Shown here: piece by piece, positions 25,544 through 35,033 of the stretch
Layout: every line of letters begins with the position of its first letter
Numbering within the stretch: position 1 is the first letter of the stretch
From: Aliiroseovarius zhejiangensis
Lineage (GTDB): Bacteria; Pseudomonadota; Alphaproteobacteria; Rhodobacterales; Rhodobacteraceae
NCBI RefSeq assembly: GCF_014656375.1
Contig: NZ_BNCH01000006.1
Coordinates: 1 to 64,000 of the forward strand
Reading direction: 5' to 3'
DNA length: 64,000 nt
Notes under the pieces: model-generated
Seen by the model: only the letters and a program-made list of their open reading frames with translations
Database searches by the model: none
What the model was told of the DNA's origin: nothing
Translations under genes and position numbers: made by a program

Positions 25544-27859
25544 TTATGGTTGGCGCGCGGAAGCATCCCCTTGTGTGATCTGGCTTTCCAACCGGTGTTG
25601 GTCAGCGCCGTTCTGAATTCTGATGAACGAAACCCCCAGCTGGATCAAAGCCGAGCCATCTTCGTTCATGCGCATCTCTGGCGCTGTTGGCCAGTCGCTC
25701 AGGTCAAGCGAATAGCTGTCCTGCCATGTCGCAAATTCGGTCACACCGCCATAGGCGACGTGAAACACCGCCTTGCCCGGTCCCGGCTCAACCCGGTTGC
25801 GACCCGTGCCGATGAAGATGCGATCATCCCCACCCGCCGAACGCACCGTGTTGCGCCCCGGCCCGGTATGGATTTCCGACCCGCCTTCGCCGTCCGAGAT
25901 GTCGTCATTGCCCGGACCGCCATAGATGGTGCTGTGCCCGTCGCCGCCCTTGATCACGTCATGGCCGGACCCGCCGTCCAGAATATCCCGCCCGTTGCCG
26001 CCGATCAGCGTGTCATTGCCAGCGCCGCCATAGAACTTATGCACATCCTTGCGCCGTCCCGATACGGCGATCAGAGTGTCATCTCCACCGCCGCCGTGAA
26101 ACTCTGCACCGCCGTATTTTGGCCCGATCATCACATCATCGCCCCGGCTGCCGCGCACGTTCACCGTCACCCGTTCAGAGGTTTCGAAATTGATCGGCGT
26201 GTCGGGGTGGGCGACGATGTCCAGACGCTTGGACTCGGATGGGTTGTCCTCGTTACGAGACACCACCGTCGCAATGCGGATGTTCTCGACATAGGCGGGC
26301 GCGTGCAGCACGTAGTCATCCGGCCCGCCCATATACCACAAAGTATCCTCGCCGCCGTCCAGATCTTCGCGGATGTTTTCAGCATGTGCGCCATAGGCCC
26401 AGTAGCTGTTGTCGGCATTGCCGCCCGCCATGACCACACTGCCATCCAGTGACATCATCGCGTTGACACCACGTTCGGGGTTCTCAAAACCCCGCAGGTC
26501 AAGGCCCAGTTCCAGCGCGTTGTCGACAAGCGCCTGACGCAGCTCCTGCAGCGGGCCTGTCTCGGCTATATTCGTGGTTTCGCCGGGGTCGTCGATCAGG
26601 TCATAGACATGCTCTTCCCCGTTGGGATAGCGGAAGTAACGATAACGGCTCAGGTCTGCGGTCGCCGGGCGGATTGAGAGGGTGCCGAATACGCTGGTGA
26701 CGGGGGATTTGGTCCGGTCGTAGTCTCCGAAACTCGTGTCGATCAACGGCAACAGGCTTTGTCCCGACACCCAATCCGGGCGATAGGGCAGGCCTGCCAG
26801 ATCAAGGATGGTTTTCGGCACGTTGTGCAGCGAAACGGGCATGTCCACGACCTGCGGGTCCAGCCGCGCGCTCCAGATTCCCAAAGGCACATGGGCGGCG
26901 CTGTCCCACTGGCTCATCTTATGGAAGCTGTCATGGGTGCCAAGGTTGAAGCCGTTATCCGATAGCAGAATTACGGTCGTACTGTCGGCCAGATCAGACA
27001 CCCGCAACGCATCCATGAAACGGCCAATTTCATGATCCACGTGCGAGATCGCCGCGAAATAGGCGCGCACCACCTCGCGCCATGCATGATCGCCGGCCTT
27101 CTCGGGCGTCCACGGCCCGTTGGTGATATAGGCGGCTTCATAGACCGCCATCCCCTCCTGCGGGCCGAAGTAATCCTCGGGCGCAGCGGTCGAGGGCCAG
27201 ACAATATCCGCCGGGTCATAGGTCTGATAAAACCGATCCGGGCATTGCAGTTTGTAATGCGGGTGCTTGAAGCCAAGCTGGATCAGGTGGCGGCGCGCGG
27301 GGTCGGCGCGGTCGAGATACTCGATCGCGTTTTGCGCGACGGTGTAGTCATAGAATTTGCTGTCCTGCGATCCGTCATCGTCGGGGTGATTCACGCCCGA
27401 AATGCCCGGCCCCTTGTCCAGATAATCCTTGACCTTCGACCGCCGCCCCGCATCGCGCGCCTCTGGCTCTTCGTGGAACAGGATGCGCTTGTAGTCCTCG
27501 GGCATCGGTTTGTAGTTGCTGTCCACCTTGCCGGTCGTGAAGGTGCGAAAGCCCGCGCGGCGCAGGTCGAACTGCCAGCCAGCGGTGGGCGGCAGTACGT
27601 CGCGCCAGAAGCGGTTCAGGTCCACCAACCCGGTGCGGAAGGGCGACAGGCCGGTGGCCAACTCTGCCCGGCAGGGCGCGCACAGCGGGATGGTGGCATA
27701 AGCATTGGCGAACCGCACGCCTTCGCCCATGAACCGATCGATATTGGGGGTCGAGATCGTCAACCCGAACGCCGTGCGCCATGTGAAGATGTCGATCATG
27801 TCATCGATCCAGATGACACAGATATTGTCGTCCCGGATACTGGCGCGGTTGAAACTCAT
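25544..27859 (-). CDS. Sulfatase with C-terminal RTX calcium-binding repeats
   Basis: A 771-residue protein. Residues 1-450 are an alkaline-phosphatase-fold sulfatase: D19-D20 metal ligands, C60-A-P-C-R64 matching the C-x-P-x-R motif whose Cys becomes formylglycine, and a D301-N-G-F-N-L-G metal-site strand. Residues about 565-690 carry glycine/aspartate nonapeptides of RTX type (GGGGDDTLI, GGAGNDTLIGG, GRDILDGGSGHD). It lacks an N-terminal signal peptide, which fits secretion by a type I system through its C-terminus. AAGGAG and an ATGA overlap with the upstream gene fix the start. The substrate sulfate ester is unknown. Confidence 0.88.
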   Translation of the reverse strand: MSFNRASIRDDNICVIWIDDMIDIFTWRTAFGLTISTPNIDRFMGEGVRFANAYATIPLCAPCRAELATGLSPFRTGLVDLNRFWRDVLPPTAGWQFDLRRAGFRTFTTGKVDSNYKPMPEDYKRILFHEEPEARDAGRRSKVKDYLDKGPGISGVNHPDDDGSQDSKFYDYTVAQNAIEYLDRADPARRHLIQLGFKHPHYKLQCPDRFYQTYDPADIVWPSTAAPEDYFGPQEGMAVYEAAYITNGPWTPEKAGDHAWREVVRAYFAAISHVDHEIGRFMDALRVSDLADSTTVILLSDNGFNLGTHDSFHKMSQWDSAAHVPLGIWSARLDPQVVDMPVSLHNVPKTILDLAGLPYRPDWVSGQSLLPLIDTSFGDYDRTKSPVTSVFGTLSIRPATADLSRYRYFRYPNGEEHVYDLIDDPGETTNIAETGPLQELRQALVDNALELGLDLRGFENPERGVNAMMSLDGSVVMAGGNADNSYWAYGAHAENIREDLDGGEDTLWYMGGPDDYVLHAPAYVENIRIATVVSRNEDNPSESKRLDIVAHPDTPINFETSERVTVNVRGSRGDDVMIGPKYGGAEFHGGGGDDTLIAVSGRRKDVHKFYGGAGNDTLIGGNGRDILDGGSGHDVIKGGDGHSTIYGGPGNDDISDGEGGSEIHTGPGRNTVRSAGGDDRIFIGTGRNRVEPGPGKAVFHVAYGGVTEFATWQDSYSLDLSDWPTAPEMRMNEDGSALIQLGVSFIRIQNGADQHRLESQITQGDASARQP

Positions 27860-28632
27860 TCCGGCGCTCCTTCGGTTTCGGCATGGCGGCAAACGGCGTT
27901 CAATTCAGCAGCCGCGCCCGGAGTCAGAACAAAGCTGTCGGACCACAACAGCACATCCATGATCCGCGATGTGCCCAGCGTTTTCAGGATGCCCTTGCGG
28001 TGCGACCGACACCCGATGAACAGATCGCTTGACCCGGAAAGGTCAGTGTCCAGCCGCGGGTTGTTCCCGGTGCTGGCAACAGGGGCGCCAAGCGGGCGGT
28101 CTTCGCTGGCTGCCGCGATGCTCAGGCGACCCGCCTCATAGCCGACGACCACCCATGCGGGCGTGGGCGGCGATGGAATGGCAACTGCGACCGATCCCTT
28201 TTGATCTTGCCACGTCAACTCGCCTTCCTTCTCGTTCAGGAACAGATAGTTGTCGGCGTCGGACGGATTAATGGTCACCAGCGTGCGTGCCTCGCCCTTC
28301 GGGCTGTCAAAGCGCACCGCACAGGTGAACTGCCGGGTTTCCGACAACGCCCCTTCGGCCACCAGCCCGGTATTCGTTGCCGCCGTGAACGCGATGCTCC
28401 CCTCGGGATGGCGTTTGGCGCCTGTTGCGTTTGGCTTGACAGGATAGGCAACGACGCCCAAGCCCTCCTCGGGTGTCCATTCGGTGATCACGGATGTGGT
28501 GTGCCCACCCCGATACCATACGGCGCCGCATTGAACCGGGGATCGCGACCGGGGTGGCGCCGGGGTGGTGTCGAGCAGCACCGCCTCGGGCACCTCGACA
28601 TCCACGAAATATGCGTCGCCCTGCCCCATCAA
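27856..28632 (-). CDS. LamG/concanavalin-like domain protein of unknown function
   Basis: A 258-residue protein. Its second half (residues about 115-250) alternates short beta-strands with FTCAVRFDSPKG, WVVVGYEAGRLSIAAAS, SSDLFIGCRSHRKG and SRIMDVLLWSDSFVLT, a pattern like LamG or concanavalin A-like jelly rolls that bind carbohydrate. This is a fold guess from pattern only. It overlaps the genes on both sides by ATGA, so it is translationally coupled to the RTX sulfatase and to the 479-residue protein upstream. No signal peptide is seen. Confidence 0.7.
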   Translation of the reverse strand: MMGQGDAYFVDVEVPEAVLLDTTPAPPRSRSPVQCGAVWYRGGHTTSVITEWTPEEGLGVVAYPVKPNATGAKRHPEGSIAFTAATNTGLVAEGALSETRQFTCAVRFDSPKGEARTLVTINPSDADNYLFLNEKEGELTWQDQKGSVAVAIPSPPTPAWVVVGYEAGRLSIAAASEDRPLGAPVASTGNNPRLDTDLSGSSDLFIGCRSHRKGILKTLGTSRIMDVLLWSDSFVLTPGAAAELNAVCRHAETEGAPE

Positions 28633-30068
28633 TGCACCGGCAGGGCTGCGGGCAAGGCCCAGCGATGCAGGATGCGTCCGGTGCGGCTGGTCGCGTGCCA
28701 GTCATCGCGCAGGGCGCCGCGATTTGCGGGCATTTGATCGGAAGATGCCGGATGCCCCAGCGCATAGCACAGGGTCAGGTTGTCGCCCTTGGGGGCCTTG
28801 TCGAAGCGGATCAGCAAGTCGTTCGGGTCGTCTGCATCAACCGAAACTGCGGTGATCTTCGCCCCGTTTTCGCAGCCCTCAAGCCGGAAGCCACATGAAG
28901 GCCCAGCATTCAGCAAATCATCCGGGTCCAGCACAAACGCGCCAAGCGCCTGCCCCCGGCAGCGGATCAGTTTCGGATCGACTTCGCGTTCGGCCAACAG
29001 AAGGACGGGGCACGACCAGTCCTGATCGGTATTTGCCGCCTCGATCGCGAAAGCATCCATCTCGGCAATCTGTTGGCGGGCTTCGGGGGTCGGACGACCA
29101 AACTCATCCTGGGCAAACATATATCCGGGGGCCGAAAAAACGTGATCATGTCCAGCCTTGTTCCAGGCCAGTTCCCACTGCGCGCGCAGGATCGGGTTGT
29201 CTGAAAGGCTGTGCGTCCCCGCATCGAAGGTCGAAACGAACAGCGGCTTGCGCAGCCCGTTGTCGGCAAAAATGTCAGTGACCCGCGCCATGATGTCATA
29301 AATCCCATTGCGCCAGGCCGTGCCGTCTTGATCCAGCGCCTCCAACGTGAAGTCCAGCCCAACGGCCAGCACCTTCGGCGGCACACCAAGGCTGGCGGCA
29401 GCGGCACACAGGTTTGAGACCGTCCGGGCGAAATTCGCGAGCGCAGGTCCGGTCGCAAACGCGGTGATCGAAGCGGAATTGTCCGTCTCGCTGCGGGCAT
29501 AGATCACCGGCAAGGCGCGAAACTCGGCATGCCGGCGCGCAATGATTTCATCCGCAATCAGGCTGTCGCGGCTTTGTTCGCTCAGCCGCTGCAGGTCGGG
29601 CGTGGCGGTCACGGTTTCGGTCCCCGATGCCCCGGCCGGACCCAGATCATCACCCGTCGTCAGCACGTGATAGGGATAGCGCAGAACCTCGTCCGAGGTC
29701 GTGGCCCGCCGCGTGCCGCCAACGGACAGGATCGCGAACAGGCCGCCGGACGGGTTGGCCAGAATGTCAGCGGCCGTGTCGCCCAATGGCTCGACCCGTC
29801 TGCGGAAGTTGCAAATCCCCTGTTCGCCCGGCAAGCGGGCGGTGAACAGATACCAGTCACCAGACCGGCGCACATCCCATGCCTGAACGTCCCCCAGAAC
29901 GGACGGGTCCACCGGCGTGGGCGCGTGGGTCATGTTCAACCGGCCGCCAATATCGGCGATCACCTCGTCCGACAGGCGCATCCGCAAACCGGTTTTGTCG
30001 AAGCCGATCACGTTACCGTTGCGGGCTTTCAACAAAACCCCGCGCGCTGGTTTGTCTGAGTCAGTCAT
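28629..30068 (-). CDS. Protein of unknown function, 479 residues, coupled to the RTX sulfatase operon
   Basis: I do not recognise a family with confidence. The protein is 479 residues, without a signal peptide or membrane segments. The middle (residues about 180-370) alternates strands and helices around PVIYARSETDNSASITAFATG, LGVPPKVLAVGLDFTLEALD, KPLFVSTFDAG and HDHVFSAPGYMFAQDEFG, which recalls a phage-tail or SGNH-like hydrolase middle. The C-terminal part (RFDKAPKGDNLTLCYALGHP) looks like a beta-sandwich. It is the first gene of an overlapping three-gene set ending with the sulfatase, so a shared secreted or surface-glycan role is plausible. Confidence 0.7.
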   Translation of the reverse strand: MTDSDKPARGVLLKARNGNVIGFDKTGLRMRLSDEVIADIGGRLNMTHAPTPVDPSVLGDVQAWDVRRSGDWYLFTARLPGEQGICNFRRRVEPLGDTAADILANPSGGLFAILSVGGTRRATTSDEVLRYPYHVLTTGDDLGPAGASGTETVTATPDLQRLSEQSRDSLIADEIIARRHAEFRALPVIYARSETDNSASITAFATGPALANFARTVSNLCAAAASLGVPPKVLAVGLDFTLEALDQDGTAWRNGIYDIMARVTDIFADNGLRKPLFVSTFDAGTHSLSDNPILRAQWELAWNKAGHDHVFSAPGYMFAQDEFGRPTPEARQQIAEMDAFAIEAANTDQDWSCPVLLLAEREVDPKLIRCRGQALGAFVLDPDDLLNAGPSCGFRLEGCENGAKITAVSVDADDPNDLLIRFDKAPKGDNLTLCYALGHPASSDQMPANRGALRDDWHATSRTGRILHRWALPAALPVH

Positions 30069-30150
30069 ACAAGCTCATCCCCATTTCGGCTGTGATTGTG
30101 TCGGGGAGCGTGGCGCATCGCAAGAGCGGTTTGTAACATCGGCGGCGCAC

Positions 30151-31026
30151 CTAGTCATAATAGGGTCGCCATTTCTTGGTCAGCCGCCGAAAGCGGCGAG
30201 CCCTGGCCCAATCCATAAACTGCGGCGCCATGGGATGTGCGCGCTTGTGCAGGCGCGTCCCCACCTTGCGCAGATAGCGAAACCCTTGCCGCCGGTTCTG
30301 CCGATAGGCCCATCGCAGATCACGCGCCGAAGCATCGCCACGCAGCAGATCAAACAGGACCTCGATAATCCCCATCTCGCCCAGCGTCTGTATGCCCGCA
30401 TGCCCCGCCCCATGGATCAGGCACCGGGTATGGACCGCAGGTTTTGGAAACAGGGCTTCCTGTTTGCGGTCCAGCCGATGCAGCGGATCCAACAGCACGA
30501 TCACCTCGCGCCCCGCATCGCGGCGGTGTTCACGCAGATCGTGTCGCCACGGCCCCATCGCGGCCCATTCCGTCTTGTATCGCCGCTCGAACGGCACAAC
30601 GACCGGGTCGATGGAAAACTGCGGTGACACAGCAACCGCCCGTCGCGCGTTCAGGGCGTCTGCGGCAAGGATCGCGCCATAGCCATCCATGCTGAACCCA
30701 TAGGTGGTCAGGTCCATATCGTCGCCCAGCACTGCCCGGCACCGCGCCATCGCCGCAAAAAATGCGTCGTCCTGATACCAGTCAGGCGCGCTGTGAAAGA
30801 CGCAGACATGCGCGATCCCGCGCTTGCGAAACGATCGCGACCCCCAACCGTCGCCACCCGCGTCGAAGGGGAAATCCACCGGGGCAAAGGCCACTACAAC
30901 ATGGGCCGGACGGCTGGCCGGGTCGGTCAGGTCCGGACCGACATATTCCAGCCTGAGTGTCGCGTCGACATGGATGACGACCGGGTCAGGCCAGCGTGTC
31001 GTCTCAGCCTCCGTCATCTGGCTCAT
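30151..31026 (-). CDS. Alpha/beta-hydrolase-like protein in the glycosyltransferase island
   Basis: About 291 residues. The segment TTYGFSMDGYGAILAADALN has the G-x-S-x-x-G nucleophile elbow of alpha/beta hydrolases, and HVVVAFAPVDFPFDAGG, HVCVFHSAPDWYQ upstream and CLIHGAGHAG downstream fit the acid and His strands. A basic Arg-rich C-terminus follows. Proteins of this type occur beside surface-polysaccharide genes in marine alphaproteobacteria, where the function is unknown. The ATG at 31026 overlaps the end of the upstream glycosyltransferase gene. Confidence 0.68.
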   Translation of the reverse strand: MSQMTEAETTRWPDPVVIHVDATLRLEYVGPDLTDPASRPAHVVVAFAPVDFPFDAGGDGWGSRSFRKRGIAHVCVFHSAPDWYQDDAFFAAMARCRAVLGDDMDLTTYGFSMDGYGAILAADALNARRAVAVSPQFSIDPVVVPFERRYKTEWAAMGPWRHDLREHRRDAGREVIVLLDPLHRLDRKQEALFPKPAVHTRCLIHGAGHAGIQTLGEMGIIEVLFDLLRGDASARDLRWAYRQNRRQGFRYLRKVGTRLHKRAHPMAPQFMDWARARRFRRLTKKWRPYYD

Positions 31027-31891
31027 CCACCGGGAAGCTGGACAGGCGGCGCACGCCGGTCGCCTGCTCAAGCATGTCCTTGGCCATCCCGCGGCATTTC
31101 ACCTCGCGCAGGATATCGAAGTTGCGGTAGTGGATCATCTTGATGTCCATATCGGCAGGCAGCGGCTCGCCCCTCAGCGAGCCCCCCAGGATATAGTGCT
31201 GCTCTTCCGGCAGAATGTTCCAGTTCAACCCGGCGGCGCGGATGGCCAACGGCAGGCTCATCTGATCCAGATAGGGGCGTTTCTTCACGATATCGATTTG
31301 ATCGATCCGCTGCGCCAGCCGCATCCAGACCTGCGCGAAACTTTCGCCGTCGTCTGTCAGCGGTCCTTCCGGAAACACGATCAGACCGGCATTGAAATAG
31401 GGCATCAGCTTGCGCCGGCGCTGCCGCGACAGCCAGATCCGATCTTCGGGCATCGGCATGTCGCAGGCGGCATAGATATCTTTCCAGATCGTCTGCCCCG
31501 ACCAATACATTGACGTCGCCGCCGCGACGGAAACATGGCCGGGCCGCACCATCGCATCGACCGTGTTCTTGCCGATGAACAACATGTCGGAATCCATGAA
31601 GGCGGAATACGGCGTGTCGCGCGGCTCCAACGCTGACAGCATCTTGTTGCCATGCGGATAGGGTGGATCGAACCGCCCGGCGGTGTCGATGGGGCGAACG
31701 TCGACGCCCAGTTTGTTCAGGATACCCACAGCCCTCGGGTCCATGTCGCCGATGGTATCGGCCGGGCAATACCCCACCAGGTCAATCGGTTCATCAAACT
31801 GACACCGGATCGAGGCCGCGAGGAAACACGCCATATCCTGATATTTCGGCGGCTCGACCACGAAGAAAATCGTCAGTTTGGCGTCACTCAT
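31004..31891 (-). CDS. Glycosyltransferase-like protein (GT-A fold, DxD)
   Basis: About 295 residues. The strand-end motif SAFMDSDMLFIG gives a DSD metal and nucleotide-sugar site, followed by FNAGLIVFPEG and, near the C-terminus, IKMIHYRNFD, a layout like GT8-type and related transferases. No signal peptide or membrane segment, so it acts in the cytoplasm. AGGGA before the ATG at 31891 supports that start. It overlaps the downstream hydrolase gene. Donor and acceptor unknown. Confidence 0.72.
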   Translation of the reverse strand: MSDAKLTIFFVVEPPKYQDMACFLAASIRCQFDEPIDLVGYCPADTIGDMDPRAVGILNKLGVDVRPIDTAGRFDPPYPHGNKMLSALEPRDTPYSAFMDSDMLFIGKNTVDAMVRPGHVSVAAATSMYWSGQTIWKDIYAACDMPMPEDRIWLSRQRRRKLMPYFNAGLIVFPEGPLTDDGESFAQVWMRLAQRIDQIDIVKKRPYLDQMSLPLAIRAAGLNWNILPEEQHYILGGSLRGEPLPADMDIKMIHYRNFDILREVKCRGMAKDMLEQATGVRRLSSFPVDEPDDGG

Positions 31892-31922
31892 ACCGGGTGT
31901 CCCTGTTTCTTGCGTCAATGCG

Positions 31923-32651
31923 TCAGTTCGCCGGATCGCTGATCCCGCGTTTCTTGTCCCAGTTGCGATAGATCTGGTGAAACTCGTTTTCGACCAGACC
32001 CAGCTCCGGCTCGACCGGGCGGATCATCCGCAACTGCGTCTCGTGCCGGATCGCCTTTTTCACCGAGGTGATACCCGTGTCGTCATGGATCACAAACGCA
32101 TCCGGCGTCAGCACCGGGCGAATGCCGCACAGCTCGCGAAAATGCGTGACCTTCGCCCCGTCCAAATGCACCGCGTCAATATGGCGCTTGGGATTCTCGA
32201 TCGCATAGCGCGGGGTTTCGATCAGCGAATGGCCCTTGATGAACCTGACGCGGCCGGGGAAGTTGATCTCAAGCCACTTGCCCGCCACATCCACATAGAC
32301 TTCGACCGGTGCCCATTGTTTCTGCACCCGTTCACACAGATCGACCCCCACGACCTTTAGATCAGGGTTCGCCATCAGCATCAGAAGCAGGCTGTGCCCG
32401 CCATTCACCCCGATCTCGAAAATGTGCGAGCTGTTCTGCGCCACGATGAACAGGTTGCGGCGTTTCACCTCCATTTCGGGGTCGGGTGAGGCGGTCCAGA
32501 AGTTTTCCTGAAAGCTGTGATAGAACACATTGCCCTGCAAAACCGGCTGCTCACCCGCCGCCAGCAGGCAATCGCGCAAGGTGTGGTTCAGATCATTCAA
32601 CTTGTCCTGCCATGCCGTGCTGGCCATCAAGTCGTCGTAGGATTCAATCAC
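31923..32651 (-). CDS. Class I SAM-dependent methyltransferase
   Basis: A 242-residue Rossmann methyltransferase. The SAM-binding motif I is IFEIGVNGGHSLLLML near residue 85, the acidic ribose-binding strand end is VVGVDLCE, and IDAVHLDGAKV with FVIHDDTG forms the later motifs of the Methyltransf_24 type. It is probably a glycan or small-molecule O-methyltransferase given the glycosyltransferases around it. It lies four bases upstream of the neighbouring open frame on the same strand. Confidence 0.82.
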   Translation of the reverse strand: MIESYDDLMASTAWQDKLNDLNHTLRDCLLAAGEQPVLQGNVFYHSFQENFWTASPDPEMEVKRRNLFIVAQNSSHIFEIGVNGGHSLLLMLMANPDLKVVGVDLCERVQKQWAPVEVYVDVAGKWLEINFPGRVRFIKGHSLIETPRYAIENPKRHIDAVHLDGAKVTHFRELCGIRPVLTPDAFVIHDDTGITSVKKAIRHETQLRMIRPVEPELGLVENEFHQIYRNWDKKRGISDPAN

Positions 32652-32744
32652 GCTTCGCTCCTGTCATCGACGTGTTCATTTGGCGGACCATAGGCTGCAA
32701 CGGCCGGGATGCACAACGGATGACGCGCGTACATGAGGATGCAT

Positions 32745-33956
32745 CTAGATCGCAAGTTGCGCCCCCACCTGTCGGACGACCCGGCCCATGATATGATCGC
32801 GCAGCTCGGGATCCGCCAGAAGGGCACAAACTGCGTTGGCGCGCTGCACCATGTTCTGACATTCCGCGGGATGATCCTCGCACCAGGCCAGGTTCTGTTC
32901 CAGATCACGCAGATCGCGGCGGAAGGGCACGTAATGCTCCCACGGTTTGAAATGGGCCGAGGCGAAGCTGTCAAATTCGGGCGTCATCACCAGGCCCAGC
33001 GAGTTGCTGTTCATCACCCAATAGAAATTCGACCCCACATCGGCCCCCGGCAGAACTGCGAGGTATTTGAACTGGCCAAACTCCGGGCGCGCAATGCGGT
33101 CCCGCCGGAAGCTGCCGATCAGCGGCATGTGATCCAGATCAAAGGGTCCGAAATGTGTGTAGCCAAGATCGAACCGAGGGTCGTCCTGACAGGCCGCCAG
33201 CAATTTGTGCCGATCCACGGTCAGCAACGCGCGTGCTGTGTCGGTCTCGGAAATCTCGCCCCGATGGTGCTTTTTCAACAGGGCGTGCATCCGGATCATC
33301 CGCCCGTGCCCATGCTTGCCCAGACGCGCCCACCCCCCGGCAGAGCCGCGCCAGGCCACGACGGATCTCTTTTCGGACCACGGAATATCGCGCAGGTTGG
33401 CGCCGCCCAGAAATTCGTCGGATCCATGATCCTGATACCCCGCCAAAGGCCACAGGATACGGCCTTGACCATTCACTTTCTTGCGGTTGAAGCAGAACAC
33501 CGGGGCGGCTTGTCCGTCTGCGGTCACCAAAGACCGCGCCCGGTGATCCGCCATGTCGATCATGAACGAAAAATCCGGCTGGTGCGCGAGGATCGAGGAC
33601 AAGGCCCCCGCGACTTTGACGCGATTGACCTTGGTGCCGGACTTGCGCAGTTCACCGCCGTTGATATGCCATCCGTTGAACGGATCCGGCGCAGCGATGT
33701 TGTGATCCCATTGCAGCAGCATACCCGACGACACCGCACGGGCATGCGCAATCGTGGCATCGTTCATGGCAAGCTGCACATCACCGAAATCGCCCAGCTG
33801 ATGGCGCACCGAGGCTTCGATGAACTCGTCCCGTGTCACCATGTACTGCGCGCCCTCGTCCTGAATGGGTGGCTCTTGTGATTTTTCATCCGGCCGTTCC
33901 GGCGCAAGGATACAATGCGGGCGCCGCTGCAACAACCACCAAGCCGGGGCTGACAT
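32745..33956 (-). CDS. Glycosyltransferase family 90 (CAP10-like)
   Basis: A 403-residue protein with the GT90/CAP10 features: SVVAWRGSAGGW near residue 195, the QFKYLAVLPGADVGSN segment near 290, SNSLGLVMTPEFDS and WEHYVPFRRDLRDLE in the C-terminal nucleotide-binding half. GT90 enzymes include cryptococcal xylosyltransferase and eukaryotic POGLUT; bacterial members serve LPS and capsule. Donor unknown. GGAAGA precedes the ATG. It is divergent from the glycosyltransferase gene starting at 34026 (69 bases). Confidence 0.82.
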   Translation of the reverse strand: MSAPAWWLLQRRPHCILAPERPDEKSQEPPIQDEGAQYMVTRDEFIEASVRHQLGDFGDVQLAMNDATIAHARAVSSGMLLQWDHNIAAPDPFNGWHINGGELRKSGTKVNRVKVAGALSSILAHQPDFSFMIDMADHRARSLVTADGQAAPVFCFNRKKVNGQGRILWPLAGYQDHGSDEFLGGANLRDIPWSEKRSVVAWRGSAGGWARLGKHGHGRMIRMHALLKKHHRGEISETDTARALLTVDRHKLLAACQDDPRFDLGYTHFGPFDLDHMPLIGSFRRDRIARPEFGQFKYLAVLPGADVGSNFYWVMNSNSLGLVMTPEFDSFASAHFKPWEHYVPFRRDLRDLEQNLAWCEDHPAECQNMVQRANAVCALLADPELRDHIMGRVVRQVGAQLAI

Positions 33957-34025
33957 CCCATTGATCTTCCAATGCGATCATGAAACATTCCGCCGCAGCA
34001 CAATCCGGGATACAGGGGCCGCGCG

Positions 34026-35033
34026 ATGACCATCGGCAAGGAAAAAGTACTTCTGCTCAGCGTCATGCGCAATGAAGGGCCGTATATCCTGGAATGGCTG
34101 GCGCATCATTTCACGCTGGGTGTCGATGACCTGCTGATTTTCACCAATGGCTGCACAGACAACACCGACAAGATATTGGACCGTCTTGAGGTCATGATGC
34201 CCCACCGCGTCAAGCATCAGCCGAATCCGAAGGTGATGTTTCCCGACCGCGGCAAATGGCACATCATGGCATTGCGTTATGCGGGTCATTTCGGACGCTG
34301 CAAGGCGGCAGACTGGCTGTATGTCACGGATGCGGACGAGATGCTGAACCTCAAAAGGGACGTGAACACGCTCGACCAGTTCTTTCAGGCGACCGGCCCG
34401 GCGGATGCGGTGTCTTTCACCTCGGTTCCATTCAACAGCAACGGGCACAAGGCGGCGGGGCGGGAAAACGTCGTGGAACGCTTCACCCAGACCGCATCGC
34501 AGTTTCAGGCGGCCGAAGACGCAGGCACGCCCGTGATCACCGCCGTCAAAACCCTGTTCCGCAACAAGGTGGAAGGCCCCCGCCGTCCGCATCGACCGGT
34601 GACCAAGGACTTCTCGAAACATGGGTTCAAATGGATCAACGGATCGGGGGATGCGATGCCGCCCGAATTTACCGATGAGCACAACAAGGCAATCGACGCG
34701 ATTGGCAGCCGCAAATACGCGCAGTTGAACCACTACTCGATCAAAAGCGTGGCCGAGTTTCTGTTGAAGGTGGATCGCGGCGCCGCAGTCTCTTCCGCAC
34801 GTCTTGGGGCATCGGAACAGTATTGGAACCACGCCAACCGGCCTGGCGACACGGACACGTCGGGGGCCACGCTGTCATCTGACGCGCAGGAGATGTATGA
34901 ATTTCTGATGTCTGATCCCGAACTGCGCGAACTGCACGAAGAATCCTACGTCTTGCGCGAGGCGCGGCTGGCTGAGATTCTGAAAACGGAGTCCGGTGAA
35001 AGCCTTGCCCGCGCGATCGGGTATTTCGACTAG
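34026..35033 (+). CDS. Glycosyltransferase, GT2/GT92-like (Glyco_tranf_2_4 type)
   Basis: A 335-residue transferase. It begins with LLLSVMRNEGPYILEWLAHH, followed by LLIFTNGCTDNTDKILDRLE and the metal motif WLYVTDADEML (DAD near residue 107), and then HYSIKSVAEFLLK. This is the signature order of Glyco_tranf_2_4 proteins. Its C-terminus overlaps the end of the convergent fusion gene by four bases (CTAG). It is a relative of the N-terminal half of that fusion protein. Confidence 0.82.
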   Translation: MTIGKEKVLLLSVMRNEGPYILEWLAHHFTLGVDDLLIFTNGCTDNTDKILDRLEVMMPHRVKHQPNPKVMFPDRGKWHIMALRYAGHFGRCKAADWLYVTDADEMLNLKRDVNTLDQFFQATGPADAVSFTSVPFNSNGHKAAGRENVVERFTQTASQFQAAEDAGTPVITAVKTLFRNKVEGPRRPHRPVTKDFSKHGFKWINGSGDAMPPEFTDEHNKAIDAIGSRKYAQLNHYSIKSVAEFLLKVDRGAAVSSARLGASEQYWNHANRPGDTDTSGATLSSDAQEMYEFLMSDPELRELHEESYVLREARLAEILKTESGESLARAIGYFD

